DNA of 64,000 nt, from assembly GCA_037953625.1 (NCBI GenBank), contig CM075649.1:121145290-121209289 (forward strand), read 5' to 3'. Below the pieces are notes generated by a model, which was not told where the DNA came from, did no database searches, and saw nothing but the letters and a program-made list of their open reading frames with translations. Origin of the DNA: Crotalaria pallida. Taxonomy: Eukaryota; Streptophyta; Magnoliopsida; Fabales; Fabaceae. A program made the position numbers and the translations under genes. Below, piece after piece: positions 23,101 through 34,648 of this stretch. Positions within the stretch are counted from its first letter, which is position 1; every line of letters begins with the position of its first letter.

Positions 23101-25426
23101 TAGCTAGTAGTATACCCGATAAATTGTGTGATTGTCTGTATCGAGGTATACGAAGACTCAGACCTATACCATTACATGGTATTGATCGATTGATAAATTT
23201 GTTTATGCTGAGATATATTGTTGTTATATTGTCATTGCATGTGCATAATGCATCATCCCGCGATATAAGATAAGAATAGTAAAGACATTAGACAACTATA
23301 AGAAATTCCCCCAACGACTCGAGCGAAACTCCAAGGGGTGGAACGCGTGATGGTACCGGATGATGCAGATGCGCCGAATGTGTGAATCGAGTTGATGCTG
23401 TGACAACGATGAGGTCTTCAAGTGTGGATACAACGAATGCTGAATTCTATAAAGAGTGTATCTATGTGGTCGTAGCCACTTACTGAGAGTGTTTCCACAT
23501 GGTCGTAGCCATGTGTTGAGAGAGAGTGTTTCCACATGGTCGTAGCCATGTGTTGAGATGATTTCCATATGGTCGTAGCCATATGTTGAGATAGCCTCCA
23601 TATGGTCGTCGTCATATGTTGAGAGCTAGTTGAGATAGGTCGGAGCCTATCTATTAATGGTTTACGGATATCCCGCATATGGTCGGAGCCATATGCCGAT
23701 GGTGATTCTGAGTGGGTCGTACCCCATCAGAATGATGATTGAAATTCCGACTATAGTTGTAGCTATATGTCGATGGTGATTCTGAATGGGTCATAGCCCG
23801 TCAGAGAGATTGTGGATATCCTGCATATGGTCGGAGCCATATGTCGAGAATGATTCAGGATGGGTCGGAGCTCGTCAGATATAGTGGTCGAGTCCCACAG
23901 AAGCATTCCGCATATGGTCGGAGCTATATGACGGAGATGACTTAGGATGGGTCGACGTTAGGACAAACGAGTATAATCCCACGACTTAAAACCCTTACCC
24001 GAAGTAGTGGAGAGGAAGATACGGTGTTTACCTGCGTGGTAATCACTTGATGATTAGGATAGGGGAAGGCAATGACGGTGACTCGTCAAGAAGCCTAAGA
24101 GGAGTTTGTCTAGGCGGGAAAAAGCTACAGTGACCTGGGTTGACCATCCGAGGTTGGGTAGGTAGTCTGGTGTCGTAGCTGAAGTACTGCATGATCACTA
24201 GACAGATGACTGACACCCCCTTGACTAAATCAGGATCAGAAGAGGGATACTTGAAAACGGTGGAGGTAGACACCCCTTGTCATGACACTTTTTCCCGGGC
24301 ATTTTATATCATATTATATTTTGGGTGTTGTCTCCAGGAGCCGGTGTGGGTAGAGATCCTGTACTTCTGATTGCTTCCGACTAGGTGGATGGAATACGAG
24401 GAGATGTAGACCTGAACCCAAAACCATAAGGCCTGAAATATGATCTTGTGGATTCGAGATACGTGGATAAAGAGACTCTGACTTTGCGAGACAAGCTGTC
24501 AAAGAGAATCGACTCTGTAAGATGAATGGATTAAATGATTCCCTCAAGGAAAAGACTTAGCGACCGATGATATGCATGCTGAGAGATTCAACCTTGCGAG
24601 ATGACTAAATTAAAAGATTCCCTTAAGTGAAAGATAAAGAGTTAGTTAATGCGACGATTGCATTGCATCCTCATGCATTTTGCATAATTATCTGTTTGTG
24701 CTGTTTGTAGTGTTTGTTATGTTCTGGTATGCATCGCTAGTGTAATTCCAAGAAGTCGATGGGAGTAATTCCATTCGGATAACTTACTCTCTCAACTTCT
24801 TGTGCATATGTGACGATGAACCTCTGGTTCTAAAAGATAGCGGAGCTGGTGACGCTACTCCTGGAGGAAGGACTTGCTGATCGTGACGTGCTGATGAGAG
24901 GGCGGCTGCTGAATGCCGGGGAATGTTTTTGAAGACTTGCATTGCGGATCGAGAAGGCGACGTTGCTTAATAGATTATAAATAGGTTCCCGATGGACCCT
25001 TGCTGATATGTATCAAGTGTACCCCTTATCTTTGAAATGTTTTGATTAAGTAAATGTTTATGTCAGAATGGCACCGCTGACCTATGGTGACCACTTTTGT
25101 AAGAACCCTTATGGTCTGTTTTCAAAACTGTTTTCTGAATGACTGTCTTAATCAGACAGATAACTATTTCAAGCAAGTCAAATATTTTCCTATACGTAAA
25201 GCCTCTGTTTTGTGAAGTCATCCATATCAAACTGTTTTTAGAAAATTCCGCAAGCGTTTTGAGAGAAAGGGATTTTAAAAAGTAATACCTTGTTTTGGAA
25301 AGCTTGATAGTCGAGTTTTATTCTTGTTTGCTTTCAAAAAAAAAAAATTCACCCTATTTTTCCTAAAAAGAATTAATCAGTATTTGATGAGTGTTTATTT
25401 CGAGTTTTCCTAATCGGGGTGTTACA
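20154..25426 (+). repeat. 5' LTR of C
   Basis: It begins TGTAACATCTGCCCATTTG and ends ATCGGGGTGTTACA. Its parts include many CCCTAA-type words at 20410-20660, a CT-rich stretch (20950-21130) followed by an A/G-rich leader, an AT-rich middle with long runs of TTGATT and AAGTG, a hairpin array (23466-23940) and the core shared with B, D and F (23990-24420). ORFs seen in it are chance. Confidence 0.93.
23466..23940 (+). repeat. array of about 14 hairpins with TCGTAG/TCGGAG loop (5' LTR of C)
   Basis: Repeated stem-loops share the loop GG-TCG(T/G)AG-CC but use different stems. Examples are GTGGTCGTAGCCAC (23466), CACATGGTCGTAGCCATGTG (23496 and 23533), CATATGGTCGTAGCCATATG (23566), GATAGGTCGGAGCCTATC (23634) and a GCATATGG/CCATATGC stem (23675). 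Then come stems joined by TGGG/CCCA (23714), TATAG/CTATA (23751), a GCATATGG type (23823), GTGG/CCAC (23884) and a final CATATGG type (23910). Several are flanked by outer pairing such as TTCTGA/TCAGAA (23706-23732). Confidence 0.85.
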
Positions 25427-25431
25427 CTTGG

Positions 25432-25443
25432 TGGTATCAAAGC
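25432..25443 (+). promoter_or_regulatory. primer binding site of C
   Basis: TGGTATCAAAGC lies five bases after the LTR end. It matches the 3' end of initiator tRNA-Met with one substitution relative to TGGTATCAGAGC. Confidence 0.85.
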
Positions 25444-25577
25444 AATGGTTGTCCATGCGGCCTGAACATGGCCTTACATGTTCTCTGTTGTGTGATCTCT
25501 AGATATATTAGGGTTGTGTGATTAGATGCGTTAGTAGGTATATTAAACTATTAGTGCGTTAATGAATATAGCTTACG

Positions 25578-28500
25578 ATGTCCGGAAGAGGAAGAGGTAG
25601 GCATGCTCCTGAAGCAGCTCAGAACACCGAGGACATGCTAAACGAGATGACTGCTGCAGTTCTGGGCATGAATGAGAATCTTAACGCGATGCATGAGCAA
25701 GCCCAGCAGAACAACCAGAACCAAAACTCAGGACCTCAGGAATATAGGGGATTAGATGAGTTTTGTAAGAGGAACCCTAAGGAATTCGCCGGTGGATACG
25801 CTTCGAAGAATGCTAATGAATGGATTAGGGAGTTGGAAAAGATCTTCACCGCTATGCAGTGCACCGATGCTCAGAAGGTAACCTACGCGGTCTATATACT
25901 AACCAAGGAGGCATCTGACTGGTGGGAGAATACTAGGCAAGTTATGGAGGTTCAGCAGGAGGCTATCACTTGGGACTCTTTTAAGCAAAGGTTCCTAGAG
26001 AAGTACTTCCCTATCTATATGAAGTTGAAGAAGGAGATAGAATTCATGCACCTGACTCAAGGAGATATGTCGGTCGGCGAGTATGCTGCGAAGTTTGAGG
26101 AATTGGTGAAGTACGTGCCGCACTACAATCAGCCCGGAAACGACCAGTAGAAGTGCGCAAAGTTTCTCGATGGACTTAAGACTGAGATCAAAATGGCCTT
26201 CATAGACATGGGAATCGATAGCTTTCCACTCTCAGTGAGCAGATGCAGAATCTATGAGGATGGACTCAAGGCGAAGAACATGGGAAATAAGACTGTTGTA
26301 CCCTCAAGTTCCCATGGACCAATGAGGAATACCCCCAATTATTAGAATGTAAGGCAAGGAACCCAGCATGGGCGAGGACCCTACGATCGATTCAGAGGAC
26401 GAAGGGGCAATCGCTATGGAGGGTCGAGATTCCAAAGGAACAACAATCGCAACAATGGCAACCGGGGTAGTAGGAACGCCAACACCTGGAGCAACAATGG
26501 AGGTAGGAATTGTCCCAATAATACTAATAGGAACTCTGAAACATCACCTCCCTTCTGTACTCAGTGTCGTCGGCACCACTTCGGTCAATGTCGCTCCAAG
26601 CTGGTCTGCTTTAATTGTCAACAGACCGACCACTATGCAAACCAGTGCACTAAGCCTAGGCAAGAGAGGAATGTTTCGACTGCCGCTAAGCCTCAGGAGA
26701 AAGGAAGAGTCTTCACAATAAGCGGTGTAGAGGCTTCAAACCATGGCGGTCTTATCCAAGGTACATGTCTTATACGCGAGAATTCCTTGAATGTGTTGTA
26801 TGATTCGGGTGCCACACACTCTTTTATATCGAATGATGTTGTGAGTAGATTGCACTTAATGGTAGCTTCTCTACCATATGATTTGATTGTGTTTACCCCT
26901 ACTAGTGACCCAGTCGCAGTTTCAACTTTTTGCCCTAAGTGCCCTATAGTGATAGATGATAGGACTTTTCCCACTGACCTGATAACATTACCCTTATCCC
27001 AAATTGATGTTATCTTGGGAATGGACTGGTTATCTGCTAACCATGTTCAGTTGAATTGTTTCACTAAGACGCTATCTTTTGAAAACCCTGACGAATCTTT
27101 ACCCAAGCACGTATCTGCCAATCAAGTCATGGCTTCTCTGAGAAAGGGAGCCCATGTATACATGATTTCAACTTCTTTGGACGTCGATGTGGACAATCAC
27201 ATTCACGAACTGCCTGTAGTTCGAGACTTCCCAGAAGTTTTCCTTGACGACATTCCTGGATTACCACCTGTTCGAGAGGTCGAGTTTTCAATCGATGTGA
27301 TACCGGGAACTGGACCAATCTCTAGAGCGCCCTATCGAATGGCACCAGTGGAGCTAGCTGAGCTGAAAAAGCAAATCGAGGAGTTAACGGAGAAGCAACT
27401 CATCAGACCCAGTGTGTCGCCTTGGGGAGCTCCAGTTTTGCTAGTAAGGAAGAAGGACGGTAGTATGAGGTTGTGCGTCGACTATCGCCAGTTGAATAAG
27501 GTAACAATCAAGAATAAGTATCCTCTGCCTAGGATAGACGACCTAATGGATCAGTTGAGAGGAGCTGCGGTAGTTTTTGCTCTGAAAATATGGCGACATT
27601 ACCTCTATGGAGCAAGGATCGAGGTATTCAGCGATCATAAGAGTCTTAAGTATCTCTTTGATTAGAAGGAGTTGAACATGAGACAAAGGCGATGGATGGA
27701 GTTTCTGAAAGATTACGACTTCGAGCTACAGTACCACCAGGGAAAAGCAAACGTAGTAGCAGACGCTCTGAGTAGATAATCTCTTCATGTGTCTGCAATG
27801 ATGGTGAAAGAGATGGAGTTAATCGAGCGATTCAGAGATATGAACCTGGAAGTTAGGATGAATCCAAGAAGTATGATTTTGGGAATGTTGGTCGTATCGA
27901 ATGGGTTTATGGAGCAAGTTAAAAAAGGACAATCGAATGATCTGGAGCTACAAGTGAAGAAGCAATCGGTCTCGGAAGGAAAAGAAACTGAGTTTCAAGT
28001 AGGAATTGATGGAGTATTAAGATATAAGGATCGGATTTGTGTGCCACAAGACAAAGGAATAAGGGAGATGATTTTGGAGGAGGCTCACAAGAGTAAGCTG
28101 AGTATCCATCCCGGAGCAACCAAGATGTACCAAGACTTGAAGAAGATGTTTTGGTGGTCTGGTATGAAGAGAGAAGTAGCGGAGTATGTTTCGAAGTGTC
28201 TAGTGTGCCAGAAAGCTAAGATTGAACACAAGAAACCCGGTGGAGTGTTACAACCATTGGAAAATCCAAGTTGGAAATGGGACAGTATTTCCATGGATTT
28301 TGTAACTGCTTTGCCAAAGACCCGAAGAGGATTTGACGCTATTTGGGTAATTGTCGATCGATTAACCAAAAGCGCTCATTTCTTACCTATCAATATGAAG
28401 TATCCGTTGGAGAAGCTGGCAACCATATATGTTGATGAGATAGTGAGACTCCATGGAGTGCCGACAAGTATTATATCAGACAGAGACCCGAGATTTGTTT

Positions 28501-29342
28501 CGAAGTTCTGGAATAGTCTCTATGCTGCACTCGGGACAAGACTTCAGCTAAGTTCAGCTTATCATCCTCAGACAGACGGACAGTCGGAAAGGACCATTCA
28601 AACACTAGAGGATCTTCTTAGAGCTTGTGTTTTGGAACAAGCAGGAGAATGGGATGCCCTATTGCCACTGATTGAATTCATGTACAACAACAGCTACCAC
28701 TCAAGCATAGGGATGGCTCCTTATGAAGCTTTGTATGGAAGGAAATGCAGAACGCCATTATGTTGGTTTGAAACTGAAGAGAATCTTATTTTGGGTCCGG
28801 AAATGGTTCAGCAAACAACAAAAAAGATTAAGATGATTCAGGAGAAGATGAGAAGTGCGCAAAGCCGGTAGAAGAGTTACTATGATCAGAGAAGGACTCC
28901 TATCGAGTTTAATGAAGGCGATCATGTATTCATGCGAGTAGTGCCCACTACTGGGATTGACAGAGTGCTTAAAACCCGAAAACTCACCCCAATATTCATA
29001 GGACCTTACCAAATCCTGAAACGTGTAGGACCAGTAGCTTATGAAATAGCCTTACCCCCAATGTTTTCCAACCTACACAATGTCTTTCATGTGTCACAAC
29101 TTAGGAAATACATTGGGGATTCTTCTCACATCATCGAACCCGATTCTATTCAACTCAAGGAAAATCTAACGTACGAGACTTTGCCCTTAAGGATAGACGG
29201 TCGAAGTGTAAAGACTCTTCGAGGAAAGGATATTCCTCTAGTTAAGGTTATTTGGAATTCTGTGAATGGTGAAAATGCTACGTGGGAACGTGAGAGTAGC
29301 ATGAGGGATTCGTACCCTCATTTGTTTGATTCAGGTACGTGA
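25578..29342 (+). pseudogene. gag-pol polyprotein of C, defective
   Basis: A single reading frame of 1255 codons carries, in order, gag (residues 1 to about 320, with a retrotrans_gag core around WIRELEKIFTAMQCTD), two zinc knuckles (CTQC at 327; CFNCQQTDHYANQC at 344-357), aspartic protease (DSGATHSF near 409), the start of reverse transcriptase (WGAPVLLVRKKDGS, about 610-664), the end of RNase H (VFSDHKSLKYLF, about 685), integrase (zinc-binding part near 835-880; DDE triad in SMDFVTALP, SDRDPRF and QSERTIQ) and a chromodomain-like end (VKVIWNSVNGENATWERE). Reverse transcriptase from palm to connection, with the catalytic YxDD, is deleted in frame. In-frame stops lie at 26148, 26343, 27663, 27777 and 28869. 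All other joins stay in one frame. This copy cannot transpose by itself. Confidence 0.9.
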
Positions 29343-29378
29343 TTTCTCGAGGACGAGAAATTTCTAAGTTGGGGAGGA

Positions 29379-32300
29379 TGTAACATCTGCCCATTTGACT
29401 CACTTCTACAAGTCCCTAATCAATAAATTATTTTAACCTAATTAATTAAAGAATCGATTTAAAAGAGTTTCGATTTCATAATGAACTCTTATGTTTTGAA
29501 ATTTGATTTGCTTGTGTTGTGACTTTGTGTGCATGAGTGTTTAAGGTTTTGATTGAGACCTTGTTTTATTGATTTATATGATTTCGTGGAAAATTATTTT
29601 CTAAGTTTCAAAGAATCAAAGTCCAATCACCTCTGGAAACCCTAATTGATGCCCTAATCGTTGATTAAACCCTAAACCCTTAAAGTTAATGAACTAACCT
29701 AGAATTGATTTTTCCTTAAACCCATGATTAAGTTTTTGATTAGTACCTTAATCCTTGATTAAGCCCTAATCACTAAGGATTAGTGGACTAAACCTAGATT
29801 AATTAACCTAATCCTACCCTAATCATGATTACAACCCTAATTAGTGCCTTAAACCTAATTAGCTAATCTAATCTATCCTAAACCTTCTATGGCCGTATAC
29901 CTAGATGCATGGCTTGGCCACCAAGCTCATTTGCATGGTTAACAAGTGGCATGCCCAAAAGTCAAGCTAGTGACATCATCAAGATGACCTAAGCATGACT
30001 TAAAGGAAGAAAAAGTGAGGAAAAGGAAGGAAAGAGGAAGGAGCCGTGGGGGAAGGAACCAAGACCAAAGAAATTGCAACAAGCCCCCCATGCAAGCCCT
30101 TGATGGCAATTAAGTGAAAGTAGAGAAAGATAAGAGAAAGAGAGGGCCAAAACCGTGAGAGACCAAGAGGAAGTTCATTCCTCTTTCTCATTCTTGTTCC
30201 TTCATCATTTCTTTCTTCTCTCAAGCAACACCAACACACACCCACAAACACCACTAAAATCGTGTGGAAGGAGTGAGTTTCTCTTCATCTCCTTCATTCT
30301 TTCATCAACACACACACACACCTTCTTCATTTCCTTTCCAAAACCAAACACATAACACCAAGAGAATCATCAAACTCTTGGTGAGAAAGAAAAAGAGAGA
30401 GTGACCGAACCTTGAGAGGAAGGAAAACAAACTTTGAACTCTCCATGACCTAAACAAGACCAAGCTAAGATAGTGAAGGAGAGAAGGAGGAAGACCATGG
30501 ACTAGGAAGAGGAGTGGTGAACCGTGAGGAGAGATGAGAGAAACCAAGGAATTGGACTTGATTTTTGAAAGTTTTGATTAAGTAAGAAATTTGTTTCATG
30601 ATCTAAAAGTTTTAAACCTTTTTCTTTGATTCTTCTTCGTTTTTCATGATCTTCTTCTAAACTTTGATTTTGTTTGAAAAAGTGTTGATGCATGTTATTT
30701 CTCTAATCTTGATTCTAAAAGTTTTATTAAGAAAATGTTTTTCTTCATGATCTTGAGTTTTCTCTTTGATTTCTTGAAAATGTTTTGGAAGAGAACTTGA
30801 TTTTAAGTTTCATGAAAGATTTTTTCAAAGATCTAGTGTTCTTGTTGCATGTATGCCAAGATATGCTTGAAACTATGATTTGTTGGTGCTTGAGTCTTAA
30901 TGTAAAGATCTTTGAGAATGATTGATTTCCTTGGTGATTTTCCTTGTGGTTAGCCACGGTTTGTGCTTGACTTTTAGGTTAGAAGCTTGATGTTGGATTT
31001 TGATTGTGTGCATGTGATTATCTTGTGATTCTAAGTATGATTTGGAAGTTTGAATCTTTAAGAAAACTCTTTTTAAGAAAATCATGGACAAGTCACGGTT
31101 TTGATGATGGTGTGATTAAAGACTTGATTTTCTTTTGATTAATCTTTTGCATGTTACAATCTTGAGTTTAATGATGTTTTAAATGAGTATAAATTGTGTG
31201 ATTTTCCATGTTAGCCACGGTTTGTAAGTATAAATGAAAGAGGACCAAGATTTTCTTAAGTCTAAGTGATGAATAAGTGATTTCCATGAATTATGAGTTG
31301 ATTTTATGTGTTGATTTGTGAAGTTATTCCTTGAGAAAATAATTTTTGAAAAGCTAAAGGTGCATACGGTTTTGGCATAATTAAGTGTGATAAGATGAAG
31401 TTTTGCTAAGATGAAATGGATTGAGTGAAAGTTAAATGAAAATGTGTCTAGGTGATTAGGTGATGCATGATTCGGTTGGTGTATGCTAAAGTGTTTGATT
31501 TCCTCATTTAATTGGGCTATATGTATGAGTAAGTTTGTGAACATGTTTATGTGTGACTTGATGGCTTGTGATTGTGAAATGTTTGGAATGAATGAATGTT
31601 GTTGATTTGTTTGTTTAAGTACTATGCTGTCCACAATTGGTTTTAAGTGTTTGAACTTGATAGATTGTTGACCAAGGTGTTTATTTGATTGTTTTCAAGA
31701 TGCTTGATTTATCTAGGTGTTGAATTGGTTATAAACAATGGAAAGTGAATTTAAAATCTAAGACATGATGCTGTCCAGAATTTTATGGACTATGTTTCTT
31801 ATTTAAAAGTGTTTTAAAAGTGTTTTCAAGGTGTTTTAAAGTTAAGTTTTTATGGGTATTTGACCTAAGACAAAGTTGGTTTCAAAAGTGCAATTTTTCG
31901 GTGTTTTTGGAATTGATTTCAATGCTGTCCAAGAAGGACCAGCAAAGAAACCTTTGATTTAAATTAATTTAATCGATTATTTTCTCATGATTTTAAAGTA
32001 TAAGAGTTAGCGTTTGATTTTGGACGAGTTCGAGCAAAAGAGTTAATGTTTTGATAAAGACGATGTTTGAATTTTCTTAAGTTGTCTTGAGAATAATTTT
32101 AAGAATGATAATTAAATAAAGTTTTAATACTCACATGTCTATCTTATGGGACTTGAAAGAAGTTGGAGTCGGGCAGACAAGAAAGGAAGCGGATCGCTCG
32201 GGACTTGTAGATTCAGTAACTGCGAATCTAGGTGAGAGAGAAGTTATCCGAAGACGCTTTGGTGTCTAGTGAGTATGCTAGGACACTCCGTACTCTATCA

Positions 32301-34643
32301 AAGTCGGAGTAAAGGTCTAACGTAGCTAGTAGTATACCCGATAAATTGTGTGATTGTCTGTATCGAGGTATACGAAGACTCAGACCTATACCATTACATG
32401 GTATTGATCGATTGATAAATTTGTTTATGCTGAGATATATTGTTGTTATATTGTCATTGCATGTGCATAATGCATCATCCCGCGATATAAGATAAGAATA
32501 GTAAAGACATTAGAAAACTATAAGAAATTCCCCCAACGACTCGCGCGAAACTCCAAGGGGTGGAACGCGTGATGGTACCGGATGATGCAGATGCGCCAAA
32601 TGTGTGAATCGAGTTGATGCTGTGACAACAATGAGGTCTTCAAGTGTGGATACAACGGATGCTGAATTCTATAAAGAGTGTATCTATGTGGTCGTAGCCA
32701 CTTACTGAGAGTGTTTCCACATGGTCGTAGCCATGTGTTGAGAGAGAGTGTTTCCACATGGTCGTAGCCATGTGTTGAGATGATTTCCATATGGTCGTAG
32801 CCATATGTTGATATAGCCTCCATATGGTCGTAGCCATATGTTGAGAGCGAGTTGAGATAGGTCGGAGCCTATCTATTAATGGTTGACGGATATCCCGCAT
32901 ATGGTCGGAGCCATATGCCGAAGGTGATTCTGAGTGGGTCGTACCCCGTCAGAATGATGATTGAAATTCCGACTATAGTTGTAGCTATATGTCGATGGTG
33001 ATTCTGAATGGGTCGTAGCCCGTCAGAGAGATTGTGGATATCCTGCATATGGTCGGAGCCATATGCCGAGAATGATTCAGGATGGGTCGGAGCCCGTCAG
33101 ATATAGTGGTCGAGTCCCACAGAAGCATTCCGCATATGGTCGGAGCTATATGACGAAGATGACTTATGATGGGTCGACGTTAGGACAAACGAGTATAATC
33201 CCACGACTTAAAACCCTTACCCGAAGTAGTGGAGAGGAAGATACGGTGTTTACCTGCGTGGTAATCACTTGATGATTAGGATAGGGGAAGGCAATGACGG
33301 TGACTCGTCAAGAAGCCTAAGAGGAGTCTGTCTAGGCGGGAAAAAGCTACAGTGACCTGGGTTGACCATCCGAGGTTGGGTAGGTAGTCTGGTGTCGTAG
33401 CTGAAGTACTGCATGATCACTAGAAGGATGACTGACACCCCTTTGACTAAATCAGGATCAGAAGAGGGATACTTGAACACGGTGGAGGTAGACACCCCTT
33501 GTCATGACACTTTTTCCCGGGCATTTTATATTATATTATATTTTGGGTGTTGTCTCCAGGAGTCGGTGTGGGTAGAGATCCTGTACTTCTGATTGCTTCC
33601 GACTAGGTGGATGGAATACGAGGAGATGTAGACCTGAACCCAAAACCATAAGGCCTGAAATACGATCTTGTGGATTCGAGATACGTGGATAAAGAGACTC
33701 TGACTTTGCGAGACGAGCTATCAAAGAGAATCGACTCTGTAAGATGAATGGATTAAATGATTCCCTCAAGGAAAAGACTTAGCGACCGATGATATGCATG
33801 CTGAGAGATTCAACCTTGCGAGATGACTAAATTAAAGGATTCCCTTAAGTGAAAGATAAAGAGTTAGTTAATGCGACGATTGCATTGCATCCTCATGCAT
33901 TTTGCATAATTATCTGTTTGTGCTGTTTGTATTGTTTGTTATGTTCTGGTATGCATCGCTAGTGTAATTCCAAGAAGTCGATGGGAGTAATTCCATTCGG
34001 ATAACTTACTCTCTCAACTTCTTGTGCATATGTGACGATGAACCTCTGGTTCTAAAAGATAGCGGAGCTGGTGATGCTACTCCTGGAGGAAGGACTTGCT
34101 GATCGTGACGTGCTGACGAGAGGGCGGCTGCTGAATGGCGGGGAATGTTTTTGAAGACTTGCGTTGCGGATCGAGAAGGGGATGCTGCTTAATAGATTAT
34201 AAAAAGGTTCCCGATGGACCCTTGCTGATATGTATCAAGTGTACCCCTTATCTTTGAAATGTTTTGATTAAGTAAATGTTTATGTAAAAATGGCACCGCT
34301 GACCTATGGTGACCACTTTTGTAAGAACCCTTATGGTCTGTTTTCAAAACTGTTTTCTGAATGACTGTCTTAATCAGACATATAACTATTTCAAGCAAGT
34401 CAAATATTTCCTATACGTAAAGCCTCTGTTTTGTGAAGTCATCCATATCAAACTGTTTTTAGAAAATTCCGCAAGCGTTTTGAGAGAAAGGGATTTTAAA
34501 AAGTAATACCTTGTTTTGGAAAGCTTGACAGTCGAGTTTTATTCTTGTTTGCTTTCAAAAAAAAATCACCCTATTTTTCCTAAAAAGAATTAATCAGTAT
34601 TTGATGAGTGTTTATTTCGAGTTTTCCAAATCGGGGTGTTACA
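29379..34643 (+). repeat. 3' LTR of C
   Basis: This is a near-identical copy of 20154-25426, eight bases shorter. It repeats all sub-features, including the hairpin array (32686-33155) and the shared core (about 33215-33640). One damaged loop in the left copy (GTCGTCGTC at about 23605) is intact here (GTCGTAGCC at about 32828). Confidence 0.93.
32686..33155 (+). repeat. hairpin array, second copy (3' LTR of C)
   Basis: It has the same order of stem-loops as in the 5' LTR copy. The loop TCGTAG or TCGGAG and the stems are preserved; a few single-base differences restore pairing or loop sequence compared with the left copy. Confidence 0.85.
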
Positions 34644-34648
34644 ATCAT

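Larger units (their letters stand above)
20154..34643 (+). mobile_element. Ty3/gypsy chromovirus (Tekay/Del-like) C with 5.3 kb LTRs
   Basis: Left LTR 20154-25426, internal region 25427-29378, right LTR 29379-34643. The target duplication ATCAT is perfect (20149-20153 and 34644-34648). The PBS at 25432-25443 is TGGTATCAAAGC (initiator tRNA-Met with one change). The polypurine tract AAGTTGGGGAGGA adjoins the right LTR. The LTRs together are far longer than the internal part. They look almost identical by eye, with scattered single-base differences, so the insertion is recent. The polyprotein lacks most of reverse transcriptase and has several stops. C sits inside the internal region of B. Confidence 0.93.

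Noticed and set aside
23296..23678. Minus-strand ORFs with repeated STHGYDHVE-like units
   Set aside because: They are reading-frame shadows of the hairpin array; the repeat period produces open frames and no start context or family match is present. The same applies to 32518-32900.
23466..23940. CRISPR-like look of regularly spaced palindromic repeats
   Set aside because: The repeats are self-complementary with varying stems, spacing is irregular, the host is a plant and the array sits in an LTR repeated at both ends of a retrotransposon.
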